Part shown: positions 17,669 to 25,688 of the stretch, one piece after another
Position numbering within the stretch: position 1 is the first letter of the stretch
Layout of the letters: each line of letters opens with the position of its first letter
Origin: Micromonospora phytophila
Lineage (GTDB): Bacteria > Actinomycetota > Actinomycetes > Mycobacteriales > Micromonosporaceae
DNA length: 64,000 nucleotides
NCBI RefSeq assembly: GCF_023656545.1
Contig: NZ_JAMOKF010000001.1
Span: 28,349-92,348 of the forward strand
Reading direction: 5' to 3'
Notes under the pieces: model-generated
What the model was told of the DNA's origin: nothing
What the model saw: the letters and a program-made list of their open reading frames with translations, nothing else
The model's database searches: none
Position numbers and translations under genes: made by a program

Positions 17669-18640
17669 ATGGTGTCTCTGCGCAGACTGAACTTGGCGGT
17701 GGCCCTCGCGGTCGCCGTCGCCGGCACCGCGGTCGCCGGGATCCCGGTGGCCAGCGCCGCGGACAGCGGCGAGCAACAGCTCGCGACGACCGAGACGAGG
17801 ACCATCCGGTACGGCCCGTGGACGATTCCCGCCGCCACCGGCCACACCCACGACGAGATGGGCGGCACCGGCAACCGAGTGGCGTTCAACATCGAGAAGC
17901 CCTGTACCAACTGCATGCTGACGGCGATCAAGCCGAACCTGGTGTACGAGGACGGCAGAAACGCCAACATCAACACCGGTCCGATGCTGCACCACGCCGT
18001 GATCGGCCAGTTCGGCGAGCCGGACCTGGTGTGCCGCCTCGGCGGACTGGGCCCGAAGCGCCTGTTCTCGTCGGGCAACGAGCGGACGCCGGTGACCCTG
18101 CCCGCCGGATTTGGGATGCGGATCGACTCAGGCGACCGCTGGAGCCTGGTGTACGACTTGATGAACCACGCCCACGCGGAGAGAACCGTCTACATCTCCA
18201 TCGAGTACACCTACCTGACCGGCTCCGCCGCCCGGCGACTGACGCCGGTCACCCCGATGTGGTTGGACGTGGCCAGCTGCCTCAACCCGACCTTCGACGC
18301 TCCCGCCGGAGACACCACCCGAACCGCACGGTGGACGTCAACGGTGAGCGGTGAGGTCGTCTACATGAAGGGTCACCTGCACCACGGTGGTAAAACCATC
18401 ACGGCCACCAACCTCACCACCGGTCAGCGAATCTGCGAGGTCGCCGTGGTCCAGGGCGGTTCGCCGGAGTTCATCGACGAGCACGGCAACGCCGAAATCT
18501 CCAGCGCACCCCCCTGCATCGGCTCTCCGATCCAGACCATCCGTCGCGGCGATGTCCTGGAGATCGCGGCCCGCTACGTCGCCGACCATCCGCACGAGGA
18601 CGTCATGGGCATCATGACCGGTTGGATCGCCGAGCGCTGA
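17669..18640 (+). CDS. secreted His-rich protein, possible copper monooxygenase-like fold
   Basis: 323 residues with a Sec signal peptide (RRLNLAVALAVAVAGTAVAG..ASA). The mature protein carries a CTNC pair, MLHHAV, MNHAHAE and GHLHHGG. This spacing of paired His motifs on beta strands recalls the copper sites of peptidylglycine monooxygenase/DBH-like enzymes, but I do not recognise the family with certainty. AAGGAGG precedes the start; either the ATG at 17669 (two-base spacing) or the GTG at 17672 (five-base spacing) is used. A strong terminator follows. The downstream membrane gene is a possible partner. Confidence 0.8.
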   Translation: MVSLRRLNLAVALAVAVAGTAVAGIPVASAADSGEQQLATTETRTIRYGPWTIPAATGHTHDEMGGTGNRVAFNIEKPCTNCMLTAIKPNLVYEDGRNANINTGPMLHHAVIGQFGEPDLVCRLGGLGPKRLFSSGNERTPVTLPAGFGMRIDSGDRWSLVYDLMNHAHAERTVYISIEYTYLTGSAARRLTPVTPMWLDVASCLNPTFDAPAGDTTRTARWTSTVSGEVVYMKGHLHHGGKTITATNLTTGQRICEVAVVQGGSPEFIDEHGNAEISSAPPCIGSPIQTIRRGDVLEIAARYVADHPHEDVMGIMTGWIAER

Positions 18641-18660
18641 CGACACCACCGACGACGCGC

Positions 18661-18696
18661 CGTGGGCGGGCCGCAGCAGGACACGGCCCGCCCACG
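18661..18696 (+). terminator. intrinsic terminator
   Basis: Perfect 13-bp GC-rich stem (18661-18673 with 18684-18696) and a ten-base loop, 20 bases after the secreted protein stop. There is only a short T run behind it. Confidence 0.75.
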
Positions 18697-18788
18697 CCGT
18701 TCCGGCACCACCCACCACCGTTCCCCACGCACCCTTCGTCGATGACCGCCAGGCCGTGGGCCGGATCCCCAGCACTGCGGAGATTGCC

Positions 18789-19346
18789 ATGACAGCTCTC
18801 GACGGCGTCCCTCGGCTGCGCCGCTCCCGACTCCGGCACCGGACCACCTCCTTGCTTGTGGCGCTGTCGCTGTTGGTCGCCTGGACGGCGATGTTCCTTG
18901 TCGCCCCACACGTAGGGGTGAGCGCGGGTGTCCGGCAGTTGGCGCTCTTCGCCCATCTGGCCGCGCTGGTGCTGGGCTTCGGCGCGGTGCTGACCCTGGA
19001 CTGGTTCGCTCTGCTGTGGCTGCTGCGACGCCGAACCCTGGCGACCGTCATGCAGGTCGCACGCGGCGTCCACACACCGATCTGGCTCGGCCTGGGCGGA
19101 CTGACGCTCAGCGGGGTGGTCCTCGCGCCCGACACATCCACGCCCTTGACCGTGGTCAAACTCGTCGCCGTGCTCGCCGTGGCGATCAACGGCCTCTGCG
19201 CGCGGCAGGTCCAGCGGCGGTTGGCCGAACTGAACCGGAAGAGCCCACCGCTCAGGCTCCTGCTGACCGCCGCCCTGGTCATGGTGATCTCTCAGGCCGG
19301 CTGGTGGACCGCCACCACCATCGGGTTTCTCAATGCGCAGCAGTAA
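18789..19346 (+). CDS. integral membrane protein, possibly CopD-like
   Basis: 185 residues with about five hydrophobic segments. LALFAHLAALVLGFGAVL places a His within a membrane helix, and VARGVHTPIWLGLGGLTLSG resembles the CopD/DUF2269 group. The ATG at 18789 has CGGAG six bases upstream; the longer start at 18756 has none. It lies just after the His-rich secreted protein gene but beyond a terminator, so cotranscription is doubtful. Function is not established. Confidence 0.75.
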   Translation: MTALDGVPRLRRSRLRHRTTSLLVALSLLVAWTAMFLVAPHVGVSAGVRQLALFAHLAALVLGFGAVLTLDWFALLWLLRRRTLATVMQVARGVHTPIWLGLGGLTLSGVVLAPDTSTPLTVVKLVAVLAVAINGLCARQVQRRLAELNRKSPPLRLLLTAALVMVISQAGWWTATTIGFLNAQQ

Positions 19347-19539
19347 AGGGACCCAACCCGAAGCTCAGCCATGGATCGAGGGGCCCGGACCGCAGCCGGA
19401 ACGAAGGCAACTCAACCTCGGGTCTAAGCCGCCGGCGAGTAGGACGACGAGATCAGCTTCCTGCCCTCGACGGCGTTGCGTGCACCACGTGCCGCGTGAA
19501 GACTGAGTCACCACCTCGTGCGATTGGAGCGGAGGGCGC

Positions 19540-19902
19540 ATGTCTGGCGAGCGGATGACCAGGCCGAAGCGAAAAGCCCTCGTCGCAGTCGCGGTCGCTG
19601 TGGTCCTCCTGATCAGTGTCTTCGCGGCGGTGACCGCCATGCGTCGTGCCCAGGAGTTCGAAGTGGCGGTGAACGCCTACAACGCACGCAGCGACCCCAA
19701 GGTCCTCGATGCACGCGTCGAGATGCATCCCGAATTTGAGATCGTGCGCACGGACGCTGACTACCAGGGCGATCGTGTGATCTTGCACGTAGTCGCGCGG
19801 CAGCCGACATTGTGGTGGTCGGGCGGCGATTACGCCGAGGTGCGATGGGTGCGGGTGAGGCTGACGAGCCGCTCGGCGACCGGCAGGTACTGGATGCTGT
19901 GA
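19540..19902 (+). CDS. small membrane-anchored hypothetical protein
   Basis: 120 residues. A basic N-terminus (TRPKRK) is followed by one hydrophobic helix (about residues 14-32, ALVAVAVAVVLLISVFAAV), then a soluble extracellular domain of about 85 residues. GGAGCGGAGG lies before the ATG at 19540; the ATG at 19555 is an alternative. No family recognised. Confidence 0.7.
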   Translation: MSGERMTRPKRKALVAVAVAVVLLISVFAAVTAMRRAQEFEVAVNAYNARSDPKVLDARVEMHPEFEIVRTDADYQGDRVILHVVARQPTLWWSGGDYAEVRWVRVRLTSRSATGRYWML

Positions 19903-20272
19903 GCGGCAGCCCTGTGCCATGAGACTGATCCCTCGGTTACGGGCCGGTCCGACTGTCTGGCAGTCCGCAACAGGTCGGCGGACGGCGGGGGAGTGGTGTG
20001 AGATGTCGAGAGCTTTTCCACCGCGCCTGAAGTGCTCGCCCGCACGGAAGCGCACCGCACCCGGCCGCGCCTGGACACGGACCCGGTGGGAAGCGGTCTT
20101 GCCACCGGCCGGTGGCTCAATATGCGCCCGATGATCTCGGAGGCCCAGACGTGCATCGGAACGAAGGCACGGCCCACGTCCGGTGGAGCTGACGCTGAGG
20201 CTGATGCTGCGCCGTCAATACTTCAAACCGTCGACCGGCTCAGATGGCCTCGACAACCAAGGGCGTAGTCCA
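19903..20272. other. intergenic region
   Basis: About 370 bases between a plus-strand and a minus-strand gene. I see no supported gene, terminator or repeat. Confidence 0.4.
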
Positions 20273-20611
20273 CTACCAGGCCTTCCCGCGGATCGGAGGG
20301 ACGTCGAGGTCGTGGTGCCCGCCGCGGCGCTCGGCGAGCAGTTGGCGGCGGATGGTGCGCCAGGTGACGCGCTCCTGGCGGTGGGCGAGCTTGCGGTACG
20401 ACTGGAAGCTGCAGAGCTGGCAGCCGCACAGGTTCGGGGCCTGGGCCGACGGCTGCCGGGAGCAGCGGGTGCGGATCTGGCGGTGGGCGGCGAGAAAATC
20501 GTCGAGGTCGCACGGTCCGCGGCCGTGCTCGTGGACGTCAGTGAACCAGTGGCGCACCAGCGGGTCTCGCCGCTGCACGCGTTCGGGTCGGTGGATGTCG
20601 GTACGGGCCAT
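20273..20611 (-). CDS. small Cys/His-containing hypothetical protein
   Basis: 112 residues. RHWFTDVHEHGRGPCDL and CGCQLCSFQSYRK give Cys and His residues that could bind a metal, and the C-terminus is basic (RTIRRQLLAERR). The ATG at 20611 has a weak site. A much stronger ribosome binding site belongs to an ATG at 20671 in the same frame, but a TAG at 20654-20656 interrupts that longer reading after five codons. The gene may therefore have an upstream leader peptide or a recently broken N-terminus. Confidence 0.55.
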   Translation of the reverse strand: MARTDIHRPERVQRRDPLVRHWFTDVHEHGRGPCDLDDFLAAHRQIRTRCSRQPSAQAPNLCGCQLCSFQSYRKLAHRQERVTWRTIRRQLLAERRGGHHDLDVPPIRGKAW

Positions 20612-20653
20612 GCGACGACCTGCCCTTCGGCCGCCCGCGCACCGTGCGCGGGG

Positions 20654-20671
20654 CTAACGCCTGCCTGACAT
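20654..20671 (-). other. five-codon upstream reading frame with strong ribosome binding site
   Basis: GGAGGTGATCGAC leads into ATG and the peptide MSGRR, then TAG. A GC-rich hairpin (cccgcgca/tgcgcggg, about 20630-20652) follows at once, and the same frame continues into the 20611 start. This is either a leader peptide in front of a hairpin or the true start of a gene cut by a nonsense mutation. Confidence 0.5.
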
Positions 20672-20721
20672 GTCGATCACCTCCGGAGGGGGAAGCGGAA
20701 TGAGTGGGTCCAGGGTAGGGG

Positions 20722-20958
20722 TTAGGTCCGACCGGCGTCGCATCGGTGCGCGATCCGCTTCAGAGGCGGTAACCACAGCTGCTTGCCGCGGCCGAGCCGG
20801 TAGGCGGGGGGCGGCGGCGCAGCGGCCGTGGTCGGCCGGCCGGCGCACCACTGACGGTGGAGACCGCGGCGACGGCTCAGGGCCCGCCTGAGCCGTCGCC
20901 GTGTTCCTCGGCGCCGGCCCCGTCGATGTCCATCTGCGGCCGTCTGCCGATCTTGCAC
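20722..20958 (-). CDS. possible small hypothetical protein
   Basis: 78 residues. Only the C-terminal part (AYRLGRGKQLWLPPLKRIAH) looks protein-like; the Arg-rich N-terminus is typical of a spurious high-GC frame. There is no clear ribosome binding site. I would not rely on it. Confidence 0.2.
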   Translation of the reverse strand: MQDRQTAADGHRRGRRRGTRRRLRRALSRRRGLHRQWCAGRPTTAAAPPPPAYRLGRGKQLWLPPLKRIAHRCDAGRT

Positions 20959-21121
20959 GCTGGTGGGACGCGGTACGGCTAGCGGTAGTGGTAGCGCCGG
21001 ACGTGCCAGGCGAAAGCCCAGTCCAACCCGGGGATCACCATGCGACCCAGTCGTACGTCTTCCGCGCGGCCGGCACGGTGGGCATTGCTGCGGGGTCCCT
21101 CAGAGCCTTGCCGTGGCGTGG

Positions 21122-21412
21122 TCAGTTCGGCTCCGTCGATGGTGGGCGGGTCCTGCCGCGCTTGCTTGACTTGTACGCGGCATCCATGGACGAGTATTTC
21201 GCCGCTCGGGCGATCATTCCGTGCTCGGTCTGGTCGGCGAGGTAGGCGAGGGCGCTTGCCTCTTCGGCCAGGTCGTCGTGCAGGTGGGCCGGCGCTGCAG
21301 GTAGGGCGTGGGAGAGGGCGTCCTGTGCCTGACGGATCTCGGCGAGTGCTGCTCTCCAGCAGTGGCAGCAGCCAGAGGAGGCGTTCTTGCGCTGACCTGA
21401 CGCGTCTGGTCG
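21122..21412 (-). pseudogene. gene fragment without a start codon
   Basis: An open frame of 97 codons running up to an in-frame TGA (21413-21415) encodes a convincing helical segment, ALAEIRQAQDALSHALPAA then DDLAEEASALAYLADQTEHG, with CCHCW near its N-terminus. It has no ATG, GTG or TTG start. The overlapping frame from 21416 has the start codon but a shadow-like product, so a frameshift near 21340 may have separated start and body. I do not recognise the family. Confidence 0.45.
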
Positions 21413-21473
21413 TCACACCGCGTTACCGGATACCGGGTTGCCTGCTCCCCACACCTGCGACACCCTTCACCGC

Positions 21474-21968
21474 ATGATCGAGACGCGTGTGCTCAGCGAG
21501 GACAATTGGAAGATGTGGCGAGAGCTGCGGCTCGCTGCGCTCGCGGAGGCGGCGTACGCGTTCGGTTCCCAGTTGGCGGACTGGCAGGGCGAGGGCAATC
21601 GTGAGGAACGCTGGCGCGGTCGGCTGGCCATCCCCGGCTCGTACAACATCATGGCGATGCTCGACGGGCAGCCCGTCGGGATGGCCAGCGGGGTGCCGAC
21701 CGATCAGGACGGCGTCGTCGAGCTGATCTCGATGTACGTGGCGCCGGTGGGACGTGGCCGGAGCGTGGGCGACCACCTCGTGCGGGCGGTCGAGCAGTGG
21801 GCTCGGCTGGTGGGCGCGGAGACGCTGCGCCTGGCCGTGGTGGAGGGCAACAAGAACGCCTGGACGCTCTACCAGCGGAACGGCTTCCGTGACACGGGTG
21901 AGCTTGGCGACCTCATGCCCGACGGCGTGCGTCGGGAGCACACATTGACCAAGAGTCTCGTGGCTTAG
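21474..21968 (+). CDS. GNAT family N-acetyltransferase
   Basis: 164 residues. The acetyl-CoA motif A region reads ISMYVAPVGRGRSVGDHLV, and the C-terminal LAVVEGNKNAWTLYQRNGF is the typical motif B. The ATG at 21474 follows a weak upstream site; an in-frame upstream ATG at 21438 is less likely. Substrate unknown. It stands alone between low-information regions. Confidence 0.9.
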   Translation: MIETRVLSEDNWKMWRELRLAALAEAAYAFGSQLADWQGEGNREERWRGRLAIPGSYNIMAMLDGQPVGMASGVPTDQDGVVELISMYVAPVGRGRSVGDHLVRAVEQWARLVGAETLRLAVVEGNKNAWTLYQRNGFRDTGELGDLMPDGVRREHTLTKSLVA

Positions 21969-22195
21969 CGGTCGGCCGTCGACCGAGGGACTCCGACCAA
22001 AGCTTCACAGTAGGTAGCCAGCGCGTCGGGGATCGCGTAACCCATCAAGCGGAGTCAACCGGAAGACGGGCAAAACAACGCCAGCGGGTCAAACCCCTAG
22101 CCTTGACCGGCCCCGCTCCTTCATGGATGGCAGATCAGTCTCGGGACGTGCGTGACACATCCGGCTAGACGATCATGTCCTTGACGCTTGTGCGG

Positions 22196-22564
22196 CTATC
22201 TCGTTGCCTGCTGAGTGGTCTGGTCAGGAATCGGTGCGGCGCAAATGTGGTTCGCGAGAGCGTTCTGGTAACGCGTCCACAGAGTCATGATCCATAGGTT
22301 GGAGCCGGGGGGTGGCTCCGACGTCATGAGGGGTGACGGGGCTGTTTCGATGAGGTGCAGCAGGGACCAGGCACCTCCGAAGCAGTCGTCATCTCCGAAG
22401 CATGTTGCCAGGAGTTGGGCCTCCTCGTCGGTGACGGGTGGGGCGATCGCGCGCAGGAGTTGCTGTCTCTCGTCAAGATCCGCGATCCCGTCCTCCGACA
22501 GGTCCTGCTCTGATGGCAGCGGGCCCTTCCGGTGAAACTCACGAACCTCGTCCCTGATTGTCAT
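22196..22564 (-). CDS. hypothetical protein
   Basis: 122 residues, acidic, with GAGGAGGAG in front of the ATG at 22564. It has no signal peptide or membrane helix. DDDCFGGAWSLLHLIETAP and LWIMTLWTRYQNAL look like a small helical cytosolic domain of the kind seen in immunity or accessory proteins, but I recognise no family. Confidence 0.75.
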   Translation of the reverse strand: MTIRDEVREFHRKGPLPSEQDLSEDGIADLDERQQLLRAIAPPVTDEEAQLLATCFGDDDCFGGAWSLLHLIETAPSPLMTSEPPPGSNLWIMTLWTRYQNALANHICAAPIPDQTTQQATR

Positions 22565-22693
22565 GGGCTCCTCCTCGCGCTAGATCATTGTGCACCGCCC
22601 GATCGTCGGCCAGCCCGCGGCGGTTCGGGTTTGCGGACTTTGAAGCGGGTGATGTCCCTGGCCGTGGCCGACGACCTCCGTCCGGGCAGAGCC

Positions 22694-22771
22694 GAGTGGG
22701 GTGGGGCCTGTCCGGTCAAGGTCGTTCAGCCGCTGGGTGCTCCACCTTGACCGGGCAGGCCCCACCCACTC
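22694..22771. repeat. 78-bp near-perfect inverted repeat
   Basis: Arms of about 28 bases (22695-22722 and 22743-22771) pair with one base indel and one G-T position, separated by about 20 bases. The hairpin could be a strong bidirectional terminator, a MITE-like remnant or the ends of a lost element. It starts about 130 bases upstream of the minus-strand gene at 22196-22564 and lies close to an IS remnant. Confidence 0.7.
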
Positions 22772-22930
22772 CACGGTGTGCGGAGGAAGGCCGACGGGAT
22801 GGCTAGGAGGCGCAGCGGGGGACTCGCCCAAAATCAGCTCTCCGCCGGAGCGGTGTCAATTTGGTGGCTCAGGCTGGCGTACTACGCGGAGAACGTCCGG
22901 GATACGGACGGCGTGTGCGCCGAGTTGAGA

Positions 22931-23078
22931 TAACCAGGTCGAACCCTGCTTCAACCGGATCAAGCAGTGGCGTGACCTGGCCACCCGCTATGCAAAACGA
23001 GTCAGTTATCTACCGAGCGTGTCTGGTCCTGATCGCCACGCTTATGTGGCTCGCGTGACCGGCAGGACAGGGCCTACG
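22931..23078 (+). pseudogene. IS5-like transposase C-terminal remnant with IS end
   Basis: One frame encodes CFNRIKQWRDLATRYAKR, the conserved C-terminal block of IS5/IS427-type transposases (usually CFNRLKQWR..ATRY). After a frameshift near 22995 another frame continues with IYRACLVLIATLMWLA and a stop at 23058. The following bases up to 23078 match the terminal inverted repeat of the element at 24130-25611 with a few changes. Everything upstream of the C-terminus is lost. Confidence 0.8.
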
Positions 23079-23982
23079 CAACCCGATCTGCCTGAGCGGC
23101 CACCCACTGCTCGTGCGCGGCGCTCACCCGGGCCCACAGCCGGGCGCGCGCGTCCCGGTCCACGTCCGACAGCCGCAGCCCAAAAACGTCCGCGAGCACA
23201 GCGAACCACTCGCCCTGGCTGTCGAGGATCCTCGGGGTCCGCCCGGCCGCGTCGAGTCGCTCGAGCACCCGCCCGCGCAGCATGTCGACGCCGCGCTCGT
23301 CCTGCCGCCCGAATGTCAGCTTCCGCACGAACCCGGATGCGGGCGAGGTCGAAAGGTGCCGGTGTGCGGCGGCGAACGCCTCGATGCTCACCGGTTCCGG
23401 TGCGAACACCATCGACGAGAACACTCCGCGCACGTCGTGGACGAACCGCCAGCCTCCCGCTCGAGCCGCCCACGGCTCGAGCCGATAGGTGAACGGGCCC
23501 TGCTGGCTCACCCCTGCACGCAGCGGCATCGGCTCGTGCGGCGCGTCGACCAGGCCCGGGTCAACGAACCAGGTCTCGCCCTCGCAGCGCACCACCAGCA
23601 CCTGATGGTTGATATCCAACCCGGGTGCGTCCTCGTCGGGGCCGGGCCCGCGCACGTCGCCGACATGCCGGGTCACGTCGTACCCGAGGCAGGCCAGCAG
23701 CGTGCCGAATGCGCCGTTGAGATGGAAGCAGTACCCGCCGCCACCACCGACGATCCGGGCGATCGACTCGACCGGATCCACGGTGGTCGGCCGTTCCAGA
23801 TGGATCTCGAGGGTGTCGTAGGGGATGCACTCCCGGTGCGCACGGTGAGCGGCGAACAGCCACGCCACGTCGGGGCGCGCGGGCCGCTCAAGCCCGAGCC
23901 GGCCCAGATACCCGGCGACGTCCGCGCGTGGATCGGCAGGGACGGTCAGGGCCGGGATCGGGGTCGGGGAGATCACGGTCAT
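23074..23982 (-). CDS. arylamine N-acetyltransferase (NAT) family protein
   Basis: 302 residues. The catalytic Cys lies in GGGGGYCFHLNGAFGTLL, the His in LDINHQVLVV and the Asp in WFVDPGL, giving the Cys-His-Asp triad. These enzymes move acetyl or related acyl groups from CoA to arylamines, hydrazines or polyketide chain ends. The ATG at 23982 is chosen because the homology begins soon after it; the longer frame to 24120 is unsupported. The gene lies between two IS5-like ends, and its TAG stop falls inside the IS-end remnant at 23058-23078, so the last residues may differ from the ancestral protein. Confidence 0.9.
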   Translation of the reverse strand: MTVISPTPIPALTVPADPRADVAGYLGRLGLERPARPDVAWLFAAHRAHRECIPYDTLEIHLERPTTVDPVESIARIVGGGGGYCFHLNGAFGTLLACLGYDVTRHVGDVRGPGPDEDAPGLDINHQVLVVRCEGETWFVDPGLVDAPHEPMPLRAGVSQQGPFTYRLEPWAARAGGWRFVHDVRGVFSSMVFAPEPVSIEAFAAAHRHLSTSPASGFVRKLTFGRQDERGVDMLRGRVLERLDAAGRTPRILDSQGEWFAVLADVFGLRLSDVDRDARARLWARVSAAHEQWVAAQADRVA

Positions 23983-24210
23983 GTGCCGAGGGTATATCAG
24001 CGCGCCGTTGACGCCCGCCGCCGCGGTACTGACCCGCGGGCCCTGCGCCGGGGACCTTCTGATCGCCTCAAAGGCAAGGGCAGCCTGCGGCCAAACAAGC
24101 GCTCCCCAAGGCTCGAACACAGCCTTCGCCTAGGGCGTGTCCTGCCGATCATGAGCTCCGTGGATCATCCGGGGCAGCGCCGACACCCAACCGGATGCCA
24201 TAGTGCCGCG

Positions 24211-24786
24211 ATGAAGGCAGACCTGCACAGTTACTTGAAGGGCGGCCGCGACGCGCTGCTGTGGAAGCTCGACGGGCTCAGCGAATACGATATTCGGCGT
24301 CCGTTGACCCGGACCGCAACCAACTTGCTCGGTCTGGTGAAGCACTCGGCGGCCATGGAGATCCTCTACTTCGGCGTCGTGTTCGGCCGGCCGTTCGAGC
24401 AGGAGCTGCCGTACGTCGGCGACGGAGCGGAGACCAATGCCGACATGTGGGCGACCGCGGATGAGACCCGCGAGGAGATCGTCGCACTGTACCGTCGCGC
24501 GATCGCCCACGCCGACACCACCATCGAGGCCCTTGCACTGGATGAGGTCGGCCGCGTGCCGTGGTGGGGCGATGCAGCGGTCACGTTGCACCACGTCCTG
24601 GTCCACGTCATCGCGGAAACACAACGGCACGCCGGCCACGCTGACATCGTGCGCGAACTCATCGACGGCGCGGCCGGGCTGCTGCCCAGGAACGACAACC
24701 TGCCCCCCGCCGACGAGTCATGGTGGCTGAACTACCGCCAGCGAGTGGAGCAGGCTGCCGTCGACGCCAGCAAACGCAGCAACTAG
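24211..24786 (+). CDS. DinB family protein (DUF664-like)
   Basis: 191 residues with the metal-binding four-helix layout of the DinB/YfiT superfamily: LLGLVKHSAAMEILYFGVVF (first metal His in VKHSA), VTLHHVLVHVIAETQRHAGH near the C-terminus, and the closing WWLNYRQRVEQAA. The ATG at 24211 is used; longer frames upstream are shadows of the NAT gene. Proteins of this group act as thiol-dependent enzymes or have unknown roles. It lies between two copies of an IS terminal sequence. Confidence 0.88.
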   Translation: MKADLHSYLKGGRDALLWKLDGLSEYDIRRPLTRTATNLLGLVKHSAAMEILYFGVVFGRPFEQELPYVGDGAETNADMWATADETREEIVALYRRAIAHADTTIEALALDEVGRVPWWGDAAVTLHHVLVHVIAETQRHAGHADIVRELIDGAAGLLPRNDNLPPADESWWLNYRQRVEQAAVDASKRSN

Positions 24787-25581
24787 GTTTTCTGCCGATC
24801 ATGGAAGCCAGATGACAGCGGCGATGAGGACGAGGCTGGCCCGGTAGAGGGATGCGCGTTTGGCGTAGCGGGTGGCCAGGTCTCGCCACTGCTTGAGGCG
24901 GTTGAAGCAGCGTTCCACCACGTTGCGCTTCTTGTAGACCGCCCCGGTCGAAGGCGGGTGGCCGCCCGCCGGCGCTGCCCTTGGCGGCCCGGCGGGCGAC
25001 CTGGTCCGAGCGTTCCGGGATGACGTGCCGGATCCCGCGGTGCCGCAAAGCGCGGCGGGTGGACTCGTGGGCGTAGCCCTTGTCGGCGATCAGCACGTCG
25101 GGGCGTTTGCGGGGTCGGCCCGGTCCCGGCTCGTTGACGCAGATCGCGTCCAGCAGCACCAGCAGCTGGGGGTTGTCGCCGGCCTGACCTGGGGTGAGCA
25201 GAATCGACAACGGCCGGCCACGTCCGTCGACGGCGAGGTGGATCTTCGTGCTCAGCCCGCCTCGGGACCGGCCGATGGCCTCGCCATCTTGCGCACCAGG
25301 CGTCGCCGCACTGGTCGGGGAGCGAGGATCCGATCCCACGTCCCGTCGGCCGTCCACCGACGCAGCCGTTCGTGGCAAGACTTCCACGGCCCGAACCGTT
25401 CCGGCAGGTCACGCCACGGCGCACCCGTACGCAGCTTCCACAGGTTCCCATTGATGACCTGACGGTGATCCCGCCACCGCCCCCGCGCACCACTCGGCTC
25501 GGGCAGCAACGGCGCGATCACCGCCCACGCCTCATCGGTCAGCTCACCACGACGCACCACCGGCACATCGTCAACGACCAA
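24786..25581 (-). pseudogene. IS5-like (IS427-type) transposase, frameshifted and deleted
   Basis: The first part (25252-25581) begins LTDEAWAVIAPLLPEP and contains WRDLPERFGPWKSCHERLRR, a standard orfA. A shift near 25280 leads into GRSRGGLSTKIHLAVDGRGR and VLIADKGYAHESTRRALRHR (second catalytic Asp). The segment that should carry the first catalytic Asp (VDSTVVRAHQHA-like) is missing. A second shift near 24930 is needed to reach VYKKRNVVERCFNRLKQWR and the stop. The orfA/orfB shift may be normal for the family; the deletion and second shift make it inactive. Confidence 0.85.
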
Positions 25582-25688
25582 CCCCTACAAGATCGGCAGG
25601 ACAGGCCCTAGTCCGCTGACATCAGCAGCTCTGTTGACAAGCTGCTCAGAGGCCAAGGGGCACTCGATGGCCGCCCCTGTCCACGACC

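Larger units (their letters stand above)
24130..25611 (-). mobile_element. IS5-family element with internal DinB gene, inactive
   Basis: Terminal inverted repeats match at 20 of 21 bases (24130-24150 and 25591-25611), each beginning with CTAG. The transposase is on the minus strand at 24786-25581. A DinB-like gene occupies the space between the left end and the transposase. The 12-mer CTGCCGATCATG occurs at the left end (24142-24153) and again after the DinB gene (24792-24803), where the true IS end should be. So either the gene was inserted within the element's end or two IS copies flanked it and one was deleted. Confidence 0.75.

Noticed and set aside
23113..24210. Long plus-strand extension upstream of the DinB gene
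   Set aside because: It is antisense to the NAT gene; DinB homology begins only at the ATG at 24211.
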